Source of the DNA: Gymnothorax reevesii
Lineage: Eukaryota > Chordata > Actinopteri > Anguilliformes > Muraenidae
Assembly: GCA_029721435.1 (NCBI GenBank)
Contig: CM056574.1
Coordinates: 75,745,501-75,809,500, forward strand
Direction of reading: 5' to 3'
Length of the DNA stretch: 64,000 nt
The notes below the pieces were generated by a model. The model was not told where the DNA came from, did no database searches, and worked only from the letters and a program-made list of their open reading frames with translations. The position numbers were made by a program, and so were the translations under genes. Of this stretch, positions 46,160 through 56,736 are shown one piece after another (the first letter of the stretch is position 1; the number at the start of each line of letters is the position of its first letter).

Positions 46160-48497
46160 GGCAGGTTTCTGGAACATCAATGGATGAAGCCAGATTGAAA
46201 ACAGTGACAATCATAACCTGAGGTATGATATGTTCAAATGCTGCGATCTTGACATTATTGGAGTAGCAGAAACACATCTCCGGGGTGACCAGAAATTAAA
46301 TTTGGATGGTTATACATGGCAGGGCAACAACAGAAAGACAATACACAGAAGGGCTCGAAGCGGCTCTGGTGGGGTAGGTTTTTTTGTTAAAAATGATATT
46401 TTGCGGAGTTTCAAATTGTCTATTTTAGATGATTCCTGGGAGGATATTTTGTGGATTAAATTAATTGGAATAGATTTTGATTGCGTTTTAGTATATTGTG
46501 TTTTCTACATTCCTCCTGCTGGTACATGTAGATATGTAAATGCTGTTGAAATATATGATACACTACTGGGACAGATATATAGATATCAAGACATTGGTTT
46601 TATGCAAGTCGGTGGTGATTTTAATGCCAGGATGGGGGATATTCAGGATTTCATTGCCGGTGTTGATATCATAGAATAGAGGAGTATAATTGATACGGGT
46701 GTTAATGATTATTCACAACTCTTGTATGATCTTTTGATCAGTAGCAATATGTGTACACTTATTGGCCGTTGTAATACTGTAAAAAATGATTTTACTTGTA
46801 AGGGCGTTTCAGTTGTGGACTATATACTGGTGCCACATGAACACCTATATATGTATTGCGGATTTCGGGTTCGTAGTGCACTTGATCTCTTTGAGGAAGC
46901 AGGTTGTGTGGGGAAATATGATCCAACTCACTCGGTACCTGACCATAATTTAATACAATGTGTAACAGAACTGTCTAATATTGTCAAAAATATTGTACAC
47001 ATAGACCACCCTGAAAATCGTATTGTCACTTCCTTTGTGAAATATGATCTTAATGATATCCCGAAAAATTTTCTTTCTAGAAGTGATTTGGGTTTGATAA
47101 CTGATAAAATTAGACGTATAGAAAGAGCAGCTGTATGTCAGAATGATATCGATCAAGTTTATCTGTCCTTTTGTGATACTGTTATTAGTGAAATGAACAA
47201 TAAGTTCAACCATAAAACCACATATACTAGAAATGATATAAGGAAATGTTGAAGACGTACAAAAAAACCCTACTGGAATTATACCTTACAATCACTTTAT
47301 GATTTGGCTAGGGAAGCGAACAAGGTATGGGCTAAATGTAAGGGGGGTCAAAGAAGACACCTCAAAATAGTGCGAGATGCTAAGTTGAAGTTATTTGATA
47401 AAGCGATTCAGCGAGCCAAACATCAGCACTGGAAACGAATGCAAAGTGAAATCCTAGCCCTTGAACGCGATAGCTCAAAAGAGTTCTGGAAGTTTATTGG
47501 GAATGTGGGTATTGCGAGTGAGCGTCGTAAATCCATACCCTGGGAAGTTGTGGACCCAGACAGCAGTGTTGTCACGGATCGGCAGGTGGTGCTTGACCGG
47601 TGGCGGGAGGATTACAAAAACCTACTCAACCAGGAACCTGTGGTGCTAGGTGCCGGGTCGCGGTTGAGTGATTCGGAAACGGTCAGTGTAAGTCAGCATA
47701 GCTCATGGCCGGAGCCGCTAAATGGTACTGACACCGGGGTGGCACTGCCTATTACCGAGTCAGAAGTGAGACTTGCTCTAGCTAAGGCCAAATCTGGTAA
47801 GGCCGCTGGTTATGATGTATTACCAGTGGAAGTGTTACGCAATTATCAGTGTATTAAATTTCTACACACTATTTTTACTGCATGTTTTGAGTGTGGTTTA
47901 ATCCCTGAAATATGGGGGAAAGGTATCATTAATTCAATCCCAAAAGACAATACCAAGGATCCACGCTCCCCTTTGAATTATAGGGGTATTATGCTAGCGT
48001 CGATTGTATAGCTGTATTGTTCTATTCTTAATGCTCGTCTTACGCGCTGGGTTGAGACTAATAAATTGGTAGATGATGGTCAAAATGGTTTTCGCCGGGA
48101 TAGAAGCTGTCAGGATCATCTTCACTCCTTTATGACAATTATAGATACTAGGAAACAACAAAATAAATCTACATTTGTGGCCTTTGTTGACTTTACCAAG
48201 GCCTATGATCGAATTAATAGACATAAGCTATTTAACCGACTTGCCTCTCTTGGTATACCCGAGAAAATGCTAAAGGCCTTATCATCTCTATATAATGGTG
48301 TAGAATGCAGTGTGCGTCTGAACAGTGTTTTAACAGATTGGTTTTCAGTAAACTCTGGTTTAAAACAAGGTTGTGTGTTATCTCCAACCCTGTTCAACCT
48401 CTTCATTAATAGTTTAGTTAAAGAAATTAAACACACTGGGATTGGTATTGATATTGATGGTGTTGGTAAATTGATAGAAAACCAAGAAGGGCCCTAG
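46160..48497 (+). pseudogene. LINE ORF2: endonuclease and reverse transcriptase, broken
   Basis: One register throughout, with in-frame stops near 46171, 46677, 47250 and 48009. Endonuclease: FWNING at the start, DIIGVAETHLRGD (E), VGGDFNARMGD (D/N) and SVPDHNLIQC (PDH in place of SDH). RT: AKSGKAAGYDVLPVEVL, PLNYRGIMLAS, DGQNGFRRDRSCQDHL, FVDFTKAYDRINRHKL (block A D) and GLKQGCVLSPTLFNLFI (block B). The frame ends at GIDIDGVGKLIENQEGP-stop. The following block C (YADD-type catalytic pair) is missing because of an internal deletion, and the downstream part is in another frame. Catalytically dead. Confidence 0.8.
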
Positions 48498-48540
48498 TGT
48501 TATAAGAAGTATTTTTGATTTTAAATTTGGGAACTGTAGG

Positions 48541-49611
48541 TTGGAAATTGTATCTAAGTACCGGTATTTTGGCCTGATTTTGAATGAACATCTTGACTGT
48601 AATGAAACGGCAAAATCTGTTGCACAAGCAGCACAAACGGCTCTGGGAATGTTGATTGCTAAATGTAAAGTACATGGAGGGTTCCCCCACCAAGTATATA
48701 AGAAACTCTATGATAGTTTGGTGCAGCCTATAATTGATTATGGTGCGTGCATTTGGGGTTATAAGTCATACTCATGCATTCAAGCTGTTCAGAATCATGC
48801 CGCTAGGTTCTTCCTTGGGGTAGGGAAATATACACCTGTGGCCGCTCTTCAGGGAGAGCTGGGCTGGGTATTACCTGAACAACCTCAATGGATGTGTATC
48901 ATAAGACAGTGGTGTAAATTAGGTAGAATGGACCAGGATAGGAGTAATAATAAAATATTTGTATGGGCTGTGAGCCATGCTGAATTTGGTAAAAAGAACT
49001 CTTTGTTCTATGTTATAAAGTTATAAAGAGATATACAGTTGGGTGATGTAGCTAATATCAACTCTAATCTAGATTTTCAATTATTTAAAGATGACATATG
49101 CCTAGTTTTGAAGGAACATTTCCAGTATTTATGGTATTCAAAAAAAACTCGGCAAGAGGCCAGTCATGGATATGGGAGAAATAAGTTACGCACGTACTGT
49201 CTTTTAAAAAGGTGTTTTGAAACAAAGCATTATGTGGAAAATGTCATATCTCCTAATTACCGTCGTGCCCTTGCTAAATTTAGATGTGGCTTTGCGCCAC
49301 TTAGGCTTGAAACAGGTCGATATGTTGGTGAAGCTGAACACGAACGTATCTGTACTTACTGTAATTTAAATTACAGTAAGTATTTAAATGAAGAACATGT
49401 ATTGATCCGCTGTACCCTGTATGATGATATCAGAGATGATGTGTTTCGGTTTGCTACTTCATGTGATGGTAATTTTCGTGCCTATTTGGACACTGAAAAA
49501 CTTGTTTTTATTTTAAGCAGACCTGAAATGAGGTATAGGATAGCCAAGGCCTGCCATGAAATTTTATTTAGACGTAAAATTAGTACTTATGCTCATGAAC
49601 CGGTGTCTTAA
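48541..49611 (+). pseudogene. LINE ORF2: RT thumb and C-terminal zinc knuckle
   Basis: Shifted by one frame relative to the upstream part. YRYFGLILNEHLDCNETAKS, then LYDSLVQPIIDYGACIWGYK and NHAARFFLGVGKYTPVAALQ are conserved RT-distal blocks. A stop at 49024-49026 is followed in register by GDVANINSNLDFQLFKDDIC, then a C-terminal CTYCN...NEEHVLIRC cluster (C-x2-C-x13-H-x4-C or similar), a nucleic-acid-binding knuckle. Ends at TAA 49609. Confidence 0.75.
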
Positions 49612-49872
49612 AAATAAGAGGTGATTAATAAGTTATTTTATTTATTATACTCAGTATTATTAATGTTACGTATTCTTTTATTTATCTTGTACCGTTTCTT
49701 TTTACTGTGATAAATGTACAATCAGGTTTCTATGTTATTTTTATGCTTGTTGATTTTATAGTCTCTCATAACTCTTATAGAGAGTGGTTTGTATATGAAA
49801 TGACTGATATTTGTTTAAATACATTGTATACAAGGTGAGACTTTTATAAAATAAAATTAATGAAATGAATGA

Positions 49873-50139
49873 ATGGGAGGTTTAAAACTGGAATTTGCTG
49901 CTCACGAGAAATATCTGGGAGTGATTGTTGACCAAACCCTCACAGGCTCTAGCCATTGTGCCGTAGCAGTTAAAAAAGCCATTCGGATGCTGGGATACAT
50001 TTCCAAAAGTATTCAGTACAAATCTATGGAGGTGATGCTTCTTTTGTACAACACGTTCATTCGACCACATCTGCAGTATTGTGTACAGTTCTGGGGACCA
50101 TACTTTAAGAAAGATATAGAGGCTCTAGAGAAAATATAA
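49873..50139 (+). pseudogene. CR1-like ORF2, C-terminal part
   Basis: After the inserted LINE the frame resumes at MGGLKLEFAAHEKYLGVIVD and continues VAVKKAIRMLGYISKSIQYK, then LYNTFIRPHLQYCVQFWGPY, ending EALEKI-stop. These are conserved C-terminal blocks of CR1/L2 ORF2. The 3' tail follows to about 50196. Confidence 0.8.
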
Positions 50140-50196
50140 AGAAACTGGCGAGCGTAGTTGGGCTGAACGGCCTGTTCTGGCCATTCATGTTATGTT

Positions 50197-52037
50197 ACTT
50201 CATATTAAAACAAAGCAGTATGGTATAACACAAATCAGACTATTAATCATAAATAATTTTCCCAATCATTACAAAACTCACAGGATATGTCCACATAAGA
50301 ACCTGAAACATAGACTAAAAGTTTCAATCAAATCGACCACTAGGGGGCGCCACAAATGCAAAAAAGGGTATTACCCAAAACAGATTATAAATCAGAAATT
50401 GTTTGTCCTATTGCCTCAACACTTGCAAGATATGTCCACATAAATACCTGCAACATACTCTTAAAGTGGTTTTAATTAAGCTGCTAAAGCTTTCAACTAC
50501 TAATGGTCTTTCAATGGTCCAACTTGGAATTTTGCAGGCTTCATGGTGGGCACAGTTCCCATTTACTTTAATAAGAATGACATGTTAGCTTAAAAAATGG
50601 CTGACATCAGCCAATAAAATTTAAGTAGCCCTTTTAATCTCTTTATCTGTAACGTATCAACATGAAACTTTGTCAACTTGTTAAGGATGTGAAAGTAAGC
50701 AACATTAATGAAAATTGCGGCCAAATGGTGGTGCTATTGAGAGGTACAGCGCGTTTTGGGCTATAATTTTTGAAATGGAGAGCAAAGAAATTAAATTTTT
50801 TCTTCTTCTGGATTTTCTGGATCCCTAAAAATCAAAGCATATCGAAGAAACCCATATTTGTGCACGAAAATAATCCAGTATTTTGAAATGTTTGTGAAAC
50901 CTTCAATTTTTATCTACTCCTAGACTGTCCAATCAATATATGCAAAATTTGGTATACAGCATCTTAGGACCTCGCTCTAAAGTCCAATTGATGGAAATTT
51001 TGACAGGTTGAAAGGTGTGGCCACAATAAGCCAATCAATAGATTGATATAAAGAGTAATAACTCCTTACAGCAATGTCCAATCCTGAACAAGCTTCATAC
51101 CTAGCATCAAAAGACCGCCTTCCTTCAGCCTACCAAGTTTGTTGTAAATCGGCTACAGCAAACACATAGGCATAACTGTTAAATTGGCCAACGATCAAGA
51201 AATTCTGCATGCTTTATAGTGGTGAAGTTTGCCATTAAAGCTTATAAGAACAAAGTGATAACTGAAACTAAGTGGCCAAAAGAATTTTCAATCGCCTTTT
51301 AAATGTATCTCATGACGGTTATGCTTTATCATGACAAAAACACACAAAATTATCCCAATGTAGTATAAGCACTTATTTTATTGAGTACGTGTGCTGGCTT
51401 GTGGGACTGAAGAAAAATGGACGAAATTCTAATCTTTATCATGGAGAAAAGGCATGTACAGTGTTTGGAGAGGCTACTGATGACTGTCCAACTGCACCTA
51501 AAAATTGATAGTGAGAATTCTTGTTTCCTTTAAACTGCATGTTTTCATACATAATCTTAAATTCAGTCTGCAGCGTTTTGAAAATATGTAGAGGAATTTA
51601 ACCTTTTTTTGCAGATTTAGATGCTTGCAGACATGGAACTGCTGTATTTATGCACACAGTCACACTATTTCATCACTAGATGGCACCCCCGGATCAGTTA
51701 TTGAATTTTCACTAGCAAGCGCAGCTCATACATGGGTTTCGCTCTGTCACTCCTGCGTCTATCAAGTCCTTTTGCATTCCTTATAACATTTTTCAATAGC
51801 CAGCTGTACGCTCAAAATTGTTTACTTTGACTTGTGTGATGCACATCTAGCGTACAATAATGACTTCAGCGCATCCATTGTGTATGAGGTGCATAACTAT
51901 TTTTCTTTCTTCGAATAGCTAAAATGTATGACCACAGTATTTCAATGCATTTTGAGGGCAAGGCCTTTATCTAATGAGCTGTAACTTGTTCATGCAATGT
52001 GCAATCATTATAAACTGGTTTGCAAAGGTTTCACATA
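50197..52037. repeat. Unassigned stretch with distant array-type repeat
   Basis: No gene. Part of it (about 50640-51300) echoes the array monomers: AACTTTGTCAACTTG, CTCCTAGACTGTCCAATCAA, AAAATTTGGTATACAGCATC and GGTGTGGCC occur in the order seen in the D units (CTCCTCCTAGGGAT...CCGATC..., AAATTTGGTACAGATCATC..., GGGCGTGGC). It is far too diverged to be part of the array, so it looks like a third branch of the same repeat superfamily. The rest of the stretch shows nothing I can name. Confidence 0.45.
50337..50350 (+). promoter_or_regulatory. CTCF-like core
   Basis: CCACTAGGGGGCGC matches the CTCF core consensus on the plus strand, just right of the CR1 3' end. It lies opposite in orientation to the minus-strand matches in the D-type region. 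Confidence 0.45.
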
Positions 52038-52568
52038 TGTGTCATGGTTTGGGAGCTCTTTCTGTTGCTCTCGTCTGGGACAATATTGTTTTGCTACCAA
52101 TCGGATTCCTGGGCCAGCTGGCATTCATTGGGGGTGTTGCCCAGACTCTATTTAAGCTCCAGTTTCGCCTCGCGTCCCTTGCTAGAGTGTCAGTGTTATA
52201 TTTGCGCTTTAGCCGGTAAGGTCTCGAGACAGAGTTCTGATTCGGGCTTACAAAACCCAAAACCAGTGAAGTTGGCACGTTGTGTAAATCGTGAATAAAA
52301 ACAGAATACAATGATTTGCAAATCCTTTTCAACCGATATTCAATTGAATACACTGCAAAGACAAGTTACTTAATGTTCGAACAGGAAAACTTTGTAATTT
52401 TTTGCAAATATTAGCTCATTTGGAATTTGATGCCTGCAACATGTTTCAAAAAAGCTGGCACAAGTGGCAAAAAAGACTGAGAGAGTTGAGGAATGCTCAT
52501 CAAACACTTATTTGGAACATCCCACAGGTGAACGGGCTATTTGGGAACAGGTGGGTGCCATGATTGGG

Positions 52569-52576
52569 TATAAAAG
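52569..52576 (+). promoter_or_regulatory. TATA box of the Tc1 transposase
   Basis: TATAAAAG 38 bp upstream of the transposase ATG at 52614. Confidence 0.5.
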
Positions 52577-52613
52577 CAGCTTCCCTGAAATGCTCAGTCA
52601 TTCACAAACAAGG

Positions 52614-53597
52614 ATGGGGCGAGGGTCACCACTTAGGGAACAAATGCGTGAGCTGATTGTCGAACAGTTTAAAAACAACATTCCTCAACGAGCTATTGCA
52701 AGAAATTTAGGGATTTCATCATCTATTGTCCGTAATATCGTCGAAAGGTTCAGAGAATCTGGAGAAATCACTGCACGTCAGCGACAAGGCCGAAAACCAA
52801 CATTGAATGCCCGTGACCTTCGATCCCTCAGGCGGTACTGCATCAAAAACCAACATCAGTGTGTAAAGGACATCACCACATGGGCTCAGGAACACTTCAG
52901 AAAACCACTGTCAGTAACTTCAAGTTAAAACTCTACAATGCAAAGCGAAAGCCATTTTATCAACAGCACCCAGAAACGCCGCTGGCTTCTCTGGGCCCAA
53001 GCTCATCTAAGATGAACTGATGCAAAGTGGAAAAGTGTTCTGTGGTCTGACGAGTCCACATTTCAAATTGTTTTTGGAAACTGTGGACGTTGTGTCCTCC
53101 AGGACCAAAGAGGAAAAGAACCATCCGGACTGTTATAGGCGCAAAGTTCAAAAGCCAGCATCTGTGATGGTATGGGGGTGTATTAGTGCCCAAGGCATGG
53201 GCAACTTACACATATGTGAAGGCACCATTAATGCTGAAAGGTACATACAGGTTTTGGAGCAACATATGTTGCCATCCAAGCAACGTCTTTAATTGGACGC
53301 CCCTGCTTATTTCAGCAAGACAATGCCAAGCCACATTCTGCACGTGTTACAACAGCATGGCTCCATAGTAAAAGAGTGCGGGTACTAGACTGGCCTGCCT
53401 GTAGTCCAGACCTGTCTCCCATTGAAAATGTGTGGCGCATTATGAAGCGTAAAATACGACAACGGAGACCCCGAACTGTTGAACAACTTAAGCTGTACAT
53501 CAAGCAAGAATGGGAAAGAGCTCCACCTGAAAAGCTTCAAAAATTGGTCTCCTTAAAAGGTGTTGTTAAAAGGAAAGGCAATTTAACACAGTGGTAA
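52614..53597 (+). pseudogene. Tc1-like transposase (DD34E type), frameshifted
   Basis: ATG at 52614. Residues ~1-105: paired helix-turn-helix domain (LREQMRELIVEQFKNNIPQR, AIARNLGISSSIVRNIVERF) and the basic RQRQGRKP hook. A stop at 52926 and several indels follow. The catalytic residues are all recognisable across frames: WSDESTFQIVFG (first D, about 53050), FQQDNAKPHSARVTTAWL (second D, about 53321) and SPDLSPIENVWRIMKRK (E, about 53424), then a C-terminal EWERAPPEKLQKL to TAA. The E lies about 34 residues after the second D, as in Tc1. Damage is by indels and stops only. Confidence 0.85.
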
Positions 53598-54059
53598 AAA
53601 GCCCCCTGTGCCAACTTTTTTGCAATGTGTTGTTGCCTTTAAATTCTAAGTTAATGATTATTTGCAAAAAAAATAATAAAGTTTCTCAGTTTGAACATTA
53701 AACATCTTGTCTTTGCAGTGTATTCGATTGAATATAAGTTGAAAAGGATTTGCAAATCATTGTATTCTGTTTTTATCTACGATTTACATAACGTGCCAAC
53801 TTCACTGGTTTTGGGTTTTGTAGTTGCATATTTGAGGCTTAGTATTCGCTAGAAAGGGAATCTTTGTTATATTATTTCCCTTTTCTTTTCGGATCTTCGA
53901 GCTTGCTTGTTTTCTACCTCGGACGGTGTCCAGGTCCGTTGGTAGCGCGAGTCTCGCATTTTTAGTCTGTTTGTCTCTCAGCGGTTTTTTGCCTTTTAAT
54001 TCTGGCTGTTGCTTTTGGCGTCCGAATTTCCACAGCCATCACAGTACACTCTAGCCATC

Positions 54060-54597
54060 ATGGAGACACTAGCGGTGGCTGAAATTAAGAGGGCTGTTAC
54101 CATCCAGCAAGATATGCTGTCTGGTTTCGGCAAAGAGCTTTCCAGCCTGGGCACTCAACAGGCTGGTTTGGCTGAGAGGCTCCACCTTCATGAGAATTTG
54201 CTTCAGAAACAGGAGGGTGTTCTGTAAAGTTTGACCGAGAGTATTAGATCCCTGTCTACACAAGTTTCACAAAAGGTTGCACAAGCATCGCCCATACACC
54301 TTCCCCGAGAAGTTATTGTTGCCCAAAAGATATTGTAGCAAGGCTGGAAAATGTAAGGATTTCATCACCTGTGTGAAATATTTTTTAAGGCTCAGCCGTC
54401 ACGATTCGTTAATGAGGATTCTCAGGTAGCATTGATATTATCCCTGTTGGCTGGCACAGCACTCACTTGGGTCGGCTCATTAATCAGATCTAAGTCACCG
54501 GTCGTAGATTCTGTGGAGGCTCTTGTTAGAGAAATGGTGTCTGTATTTGATCAAGACATTTGTGGTCAGGACACAGCTACGCGTTTAAAGCTATAGT
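54060..54597 (+). pseudogene. Gypsy-type gag fragment
   Basis: Starts METLAVAEIKRAVTIQQDML with a coiled-coil-like leader. A stop at 54225-54227 is followed in register by SLTESIRSLSTQVSQKVAQA; more stops lie near 54338 and 54353. Then CEIFFKAQPSRFVNEDSQVA, LILSLLAGTALTWVGSLI and VREMVSVFDQD: the capsid-type gag core (an FF-x-QPSRF-x-x-D-x-VA...LL-G-A-W pattern) of fish gypsy elements. No zinc knuckle remains. Confidence 0.6.
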
Positions 54598-54944
54598 AGT
54601 CAACACATTATGTATTCAGAAAAAGGAATGAAAAGAATCAGACCTCTGTGTCGGCTGCAGGACTGTAAAAACTCTGACAAATCCCTGCCATTTGGTCCGA
54701 ATGGAAAGAATCAATCAGATGCCTACTGCTGCCCATGCCACCCTCTGTTCCTCCCTCTTCCCCGCGTGCACGCTCATCACATTTCACCAGCCAGTAGTTG
54801 TCGGTAATACACCTTAGGTATTGAAATCGCAATAAAATTCCAAAAAAGAAGGAGGAGGAAACTTTTTCGTAACTGTGAACTTTGCCGATTGGAGCGGGGG
54901 CATTGTTTAAACACGTGATCATTTGATTGCCCTGTGAAAGCCTG
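54598..54944. other. Unassigned stretch
   Basis: No gene recognised. It contains a stretch reading AAGGTGTATTACCGACAACTACTGG on the opposite strand (noted here as GGTGTATTACCG), of the type seen at ends of fish MITEs, but I cannot find its partner. Confidence 0.3.
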
Positions 54945-55165
54945 TGCTGCTGCCCGGAGACAGACCTTTGATCCCGCAGGACTTATGGAGGAGACGCCGG
55001 GGTTGCAGATCTGGAGTCAAGCAGAAAGAGAAAAGGAGAAGACAGAAGCCAGCGGTCCCGGCCATTATAATGGGAAACTTGAGGTCTTTGAAGACCCAGA
55101 GGGAATACCGTGAGCGTAGCATTTTTTTACGTCAGTGAAACATGGCTGAACTCGCTCAAGAAGGG
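54945..55165 (+). pseudogene. L2-like LINE, 5' part of endonuclease ORF
   Basis: Reads GDRPLIPQDLWRRRRGCRSG, then VKQKEKRRRQKPAVPAIIMG and NLRSLKTQREYRER. The basic stretch followed by MGN-RSL is the usual entry into the endonuclease domain of L2/Rex-type fish LINEs. The segment expected between NLRSL and TQREY appears deleted, and the frame closes soon after. Clade assignment from motif memory. Confidence 0.5.
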
Positions 55166-55391
55166 AGGTGAGTTTGCACTTTATGTGAGTGAGAGGCAGG
55201 GCCATATTACGGACCGGGCCAGTGGGATCGGTGCCTAGGGGTCCAGGGGCCCAAAGCGATGCAGATGCCGATGCCAGTTACGATGTCAGAGGGCCTCTAT
55301 TCTCTAGGATTTTATGACTACTCACACTGTTATAGGGCATATCTGCAGAGAATCGAGAGAGAAGGGTGAAATGAATTGGGCAGGGGAGACA

Positions 55392-55832
55392 GGGACGGCA
55401 ATCAGAGGGCCCCTGGGCTATGGGGGACGGCAATCAAAGGGCCCCTGGGCCATGGGGGACGGCAGTCAGAGGGCCCCCGGGCTATGGGGTATGGCAATCA
55501 GAAGGCCCCTGGGCCACGGGGGACAGCAATCAGAGGGCCCCTGGGCCATGGGGGACGGCACTCAGAGGGCCCTTGGGCTACGGGGGAAGGCAGTCAGAGG
55601 GCCCCTAGGCTATGGGGGACAGCAGTCAGAGGGCCCCTGGGCTATGGGGGACGGCAATCAGAGGGCCCCTGGGCCATGGGGGACGGCACTCAGAGGGCCC
55701 TTGGGCTACGGGGGATGGCAGTCAGAGGACCCCAGAGCTACGGGGTACGGCAGTCAGAGGGCCCCTGGGCTATGGGGCACGGCAGCCAGAGGGCCCCTGG
55801 GCTATGGGGGACGGCAGTCAGAGGGCCCCTGG
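55392..55832. repeat. 32-bp minisatellite, ~14 copies
   Basis: Unit of the form GGGCCCCTGGGCTATGGGGG-ACGGCAATCAGA (32 bp), with variants CTATG/CCATG/CTACG and CAATC/CAGTC/CACTC. Since 32 is not a multiple of three and the unit lacks stops in all plus frames, three long reading frames exist; they are by-products. It sits in a larger segment (about 55200-56050) with degenerate GAGGGCCC or GAGAGCCC words on both sides, from which it presumably expanded. Confidence 0.9.
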
Positions 55833-56736
55833 GCTGGCCCTGCTGTAGTGCCTCTCATGAATACTCCTTAGGGAGCCTTAATGTTTACCAACTAGGGGTT
55901 CAAGGAAGTAGGGGGGAATGGTTTCAGAGGGCCCTATGATTATGAAAGCCCCTGCTATGGGTCGCGACTTCTGGCTATGTGGGGGCCCTAGGGAGAGCCC
56001 TAATGGGAGAGTATACTATTAAGAGAGCCCTTTCAGTGAGCCCTAAGGCCCAGGATAGGCTAGCTGTGTGACTTCATTTACGTGTGCAACCGCACATACT
56101 GGCAGCAGAACGATCAGAGCACTATGCACAACACTGGTAGTGTTGGCAAAACAAATCACCAAAAGTCGCTGTTGGCTATCTGAAAAGTCGCTAGATTACG
56201 TCATGACATTACTCTGATGTCATAACATCACGCACGACTCACTGATCTCAATAAAATGTGTCTACATGGCTATGTTGACAATCCCAAAGGGTACAGTTTC
56301 GAGATCGGGCTATTATGCAGTGCTGCTTAACCATGAAATAAGCTTCTGGTGGCGGTGCAGAGCTGAAGTTACATTGAAAAACAATGATTTTGACACTCGA
56401 GAGATGTGTTTTTTTAAAGTCGCCAGATTCACCCAAAAAGCCGCTAAGTCGCTAGATGAGGATTTAGTAACCAGAGAAGGCCAAAAGTCGCTAAATCGGC
56501 AACATTTGATACTGGCGGTATCATGTAGGGAGCAGATAGCCAACCGGGCTCTCATTAATATTTTCCGCCATTGTCTGACTCGACCACGAGCTCAGCATGG
56601 AAGTTCGGAAGATCACCCCTCGCAGTTGTGTCAATATTGTGTGACCCCTCTCAGTATTTCCAGTTCAATCTCGGCTGACAGAAGGAATCTCGCCACAACT
56701 TCTTTCAGGTTCGCAGAATTTATTTCAGTGCCAGCT
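55833..56736. other. Unassigned stretch with AAGTCGCTA repeats
   Basis: No gene. About 56150-56500 contains several direct copies of (A)AAAGTCGCTA(G/A)AT, a word I associate with a dispersed fish repeat, but no clear inverted ends. From 56500 downward the minus strand may be the third exon of the spliced copy at 56737 (it has an ATG at about 56570 in ACAATGGCGG followed by 16 codons). Confidence 0.35.

Larger units (their letters stand above)
44729..49872 (+). mobile_element. 5.1-kb two-ORF LINE inserted in CR1
   Basis: Flanked by ATGGGA at 44723-44728 and 49873-49878 (6-bp target duplication) and ending in an A/T-rich tail (AAAATAAAATTAATGAAATG). It has a 536-bp leader, ORF1 (45265-46083) and a broken ORF2 (about 46160-49611). 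ORF2 has an apurinic-type endonuclease, RT and a C-terminal Cys-Cys-His-Cys knuckle. The clade is uncertain: ORF1 looks L1/Tx1-like (coiled coil plus RRM-like), while the C-terminal knuckle is also common in I/Jockey-group elements. Confidence 0.8.
33095..50196 (+). mobile_element. CR1-like LINE carrying five insertions
   Basis: Own sequence totals about 2.9 kb in six pieces: 33095-34784, 39346-39495, 39707-40253, 43977-44052, 44604-44728 and 49873-50196. It encodes an ORF1 with an esterase-like core (GTNDI, DGLHLN) and an ORF2 with endonuclease and reverse transcriptase. That ORF1/ORF2 pairing is characteristic of the CR1 clade. The pieces are collinear, and joining registers across the Harbinger (40254) and hAT (44053) insertions is exact once one target duplication is removed. 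In-frame stops and a T-run frameshift show it was dead or decaying. The 3' end, after the ORF2 stop at 50137-50139, is a short tail ending about CATGTTATGTTAC. Confidence 0.8.
52251..53820 (+). mobile_element. Tc1/mariner element with long inverted repeats
   Basis: Left arm CAAAACCCAAAACCAGTGAA...GCAAATCCTTTTCAACC and right arm GGTTTTGGGTTTTG are inverted over about 140 bp, flanked by TA at 52249-52250 and 53821-53822. Length 1,570 bp, close to a full-size Tc1-like element. It interrupts the gypsy LTR/leader and is therefore younger than that remnant. It holds a transposase pseudogene. Confidence 0.9.
52038..54597 (+). mobile_element. Gypsy-like LTR and gag remnant, split by Tc1
   Basis: Right of the nested Tc1 element is a leader with TTGGCGTCCGAATT (possible primer-binding site near 54016), then an ATG at 54060 and a gag-like pseudogene. 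Left of it is an LTR-like promoter region (ACCAATCGG, then CTATTTAAGC near 52147). A TGTCATGG near 52038 could be the LTR start. The LTR text differs from the LTR at 38098, so this is a different element. Pol and 3' LTR are absent. Confidence 0.5.

Noticed and set aside
52038..54597. Possibility that the gag remnant is the missing 5' half of the gypsy element at 34790
   Set aside because: LTR sequences and termini differ (TGTCATGG against TGTTGTGAT), the remnant lies outside the CR1 copy, and its gag belongs with a different leader.
55314..55939. Two overlapping 185-187-codon frames rich in G, P, W
   Set aside because: Both are the 32-bp minisatellite read in different frames; openness follows from the lack of stop words in the unit.
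56150..56500. MITE with AAGTCGCTA ends
   Set aside because: The AAGTCGCTA words are direct, not inverted, repeats and no target duplication is visible, so boundaries cannot be defined.
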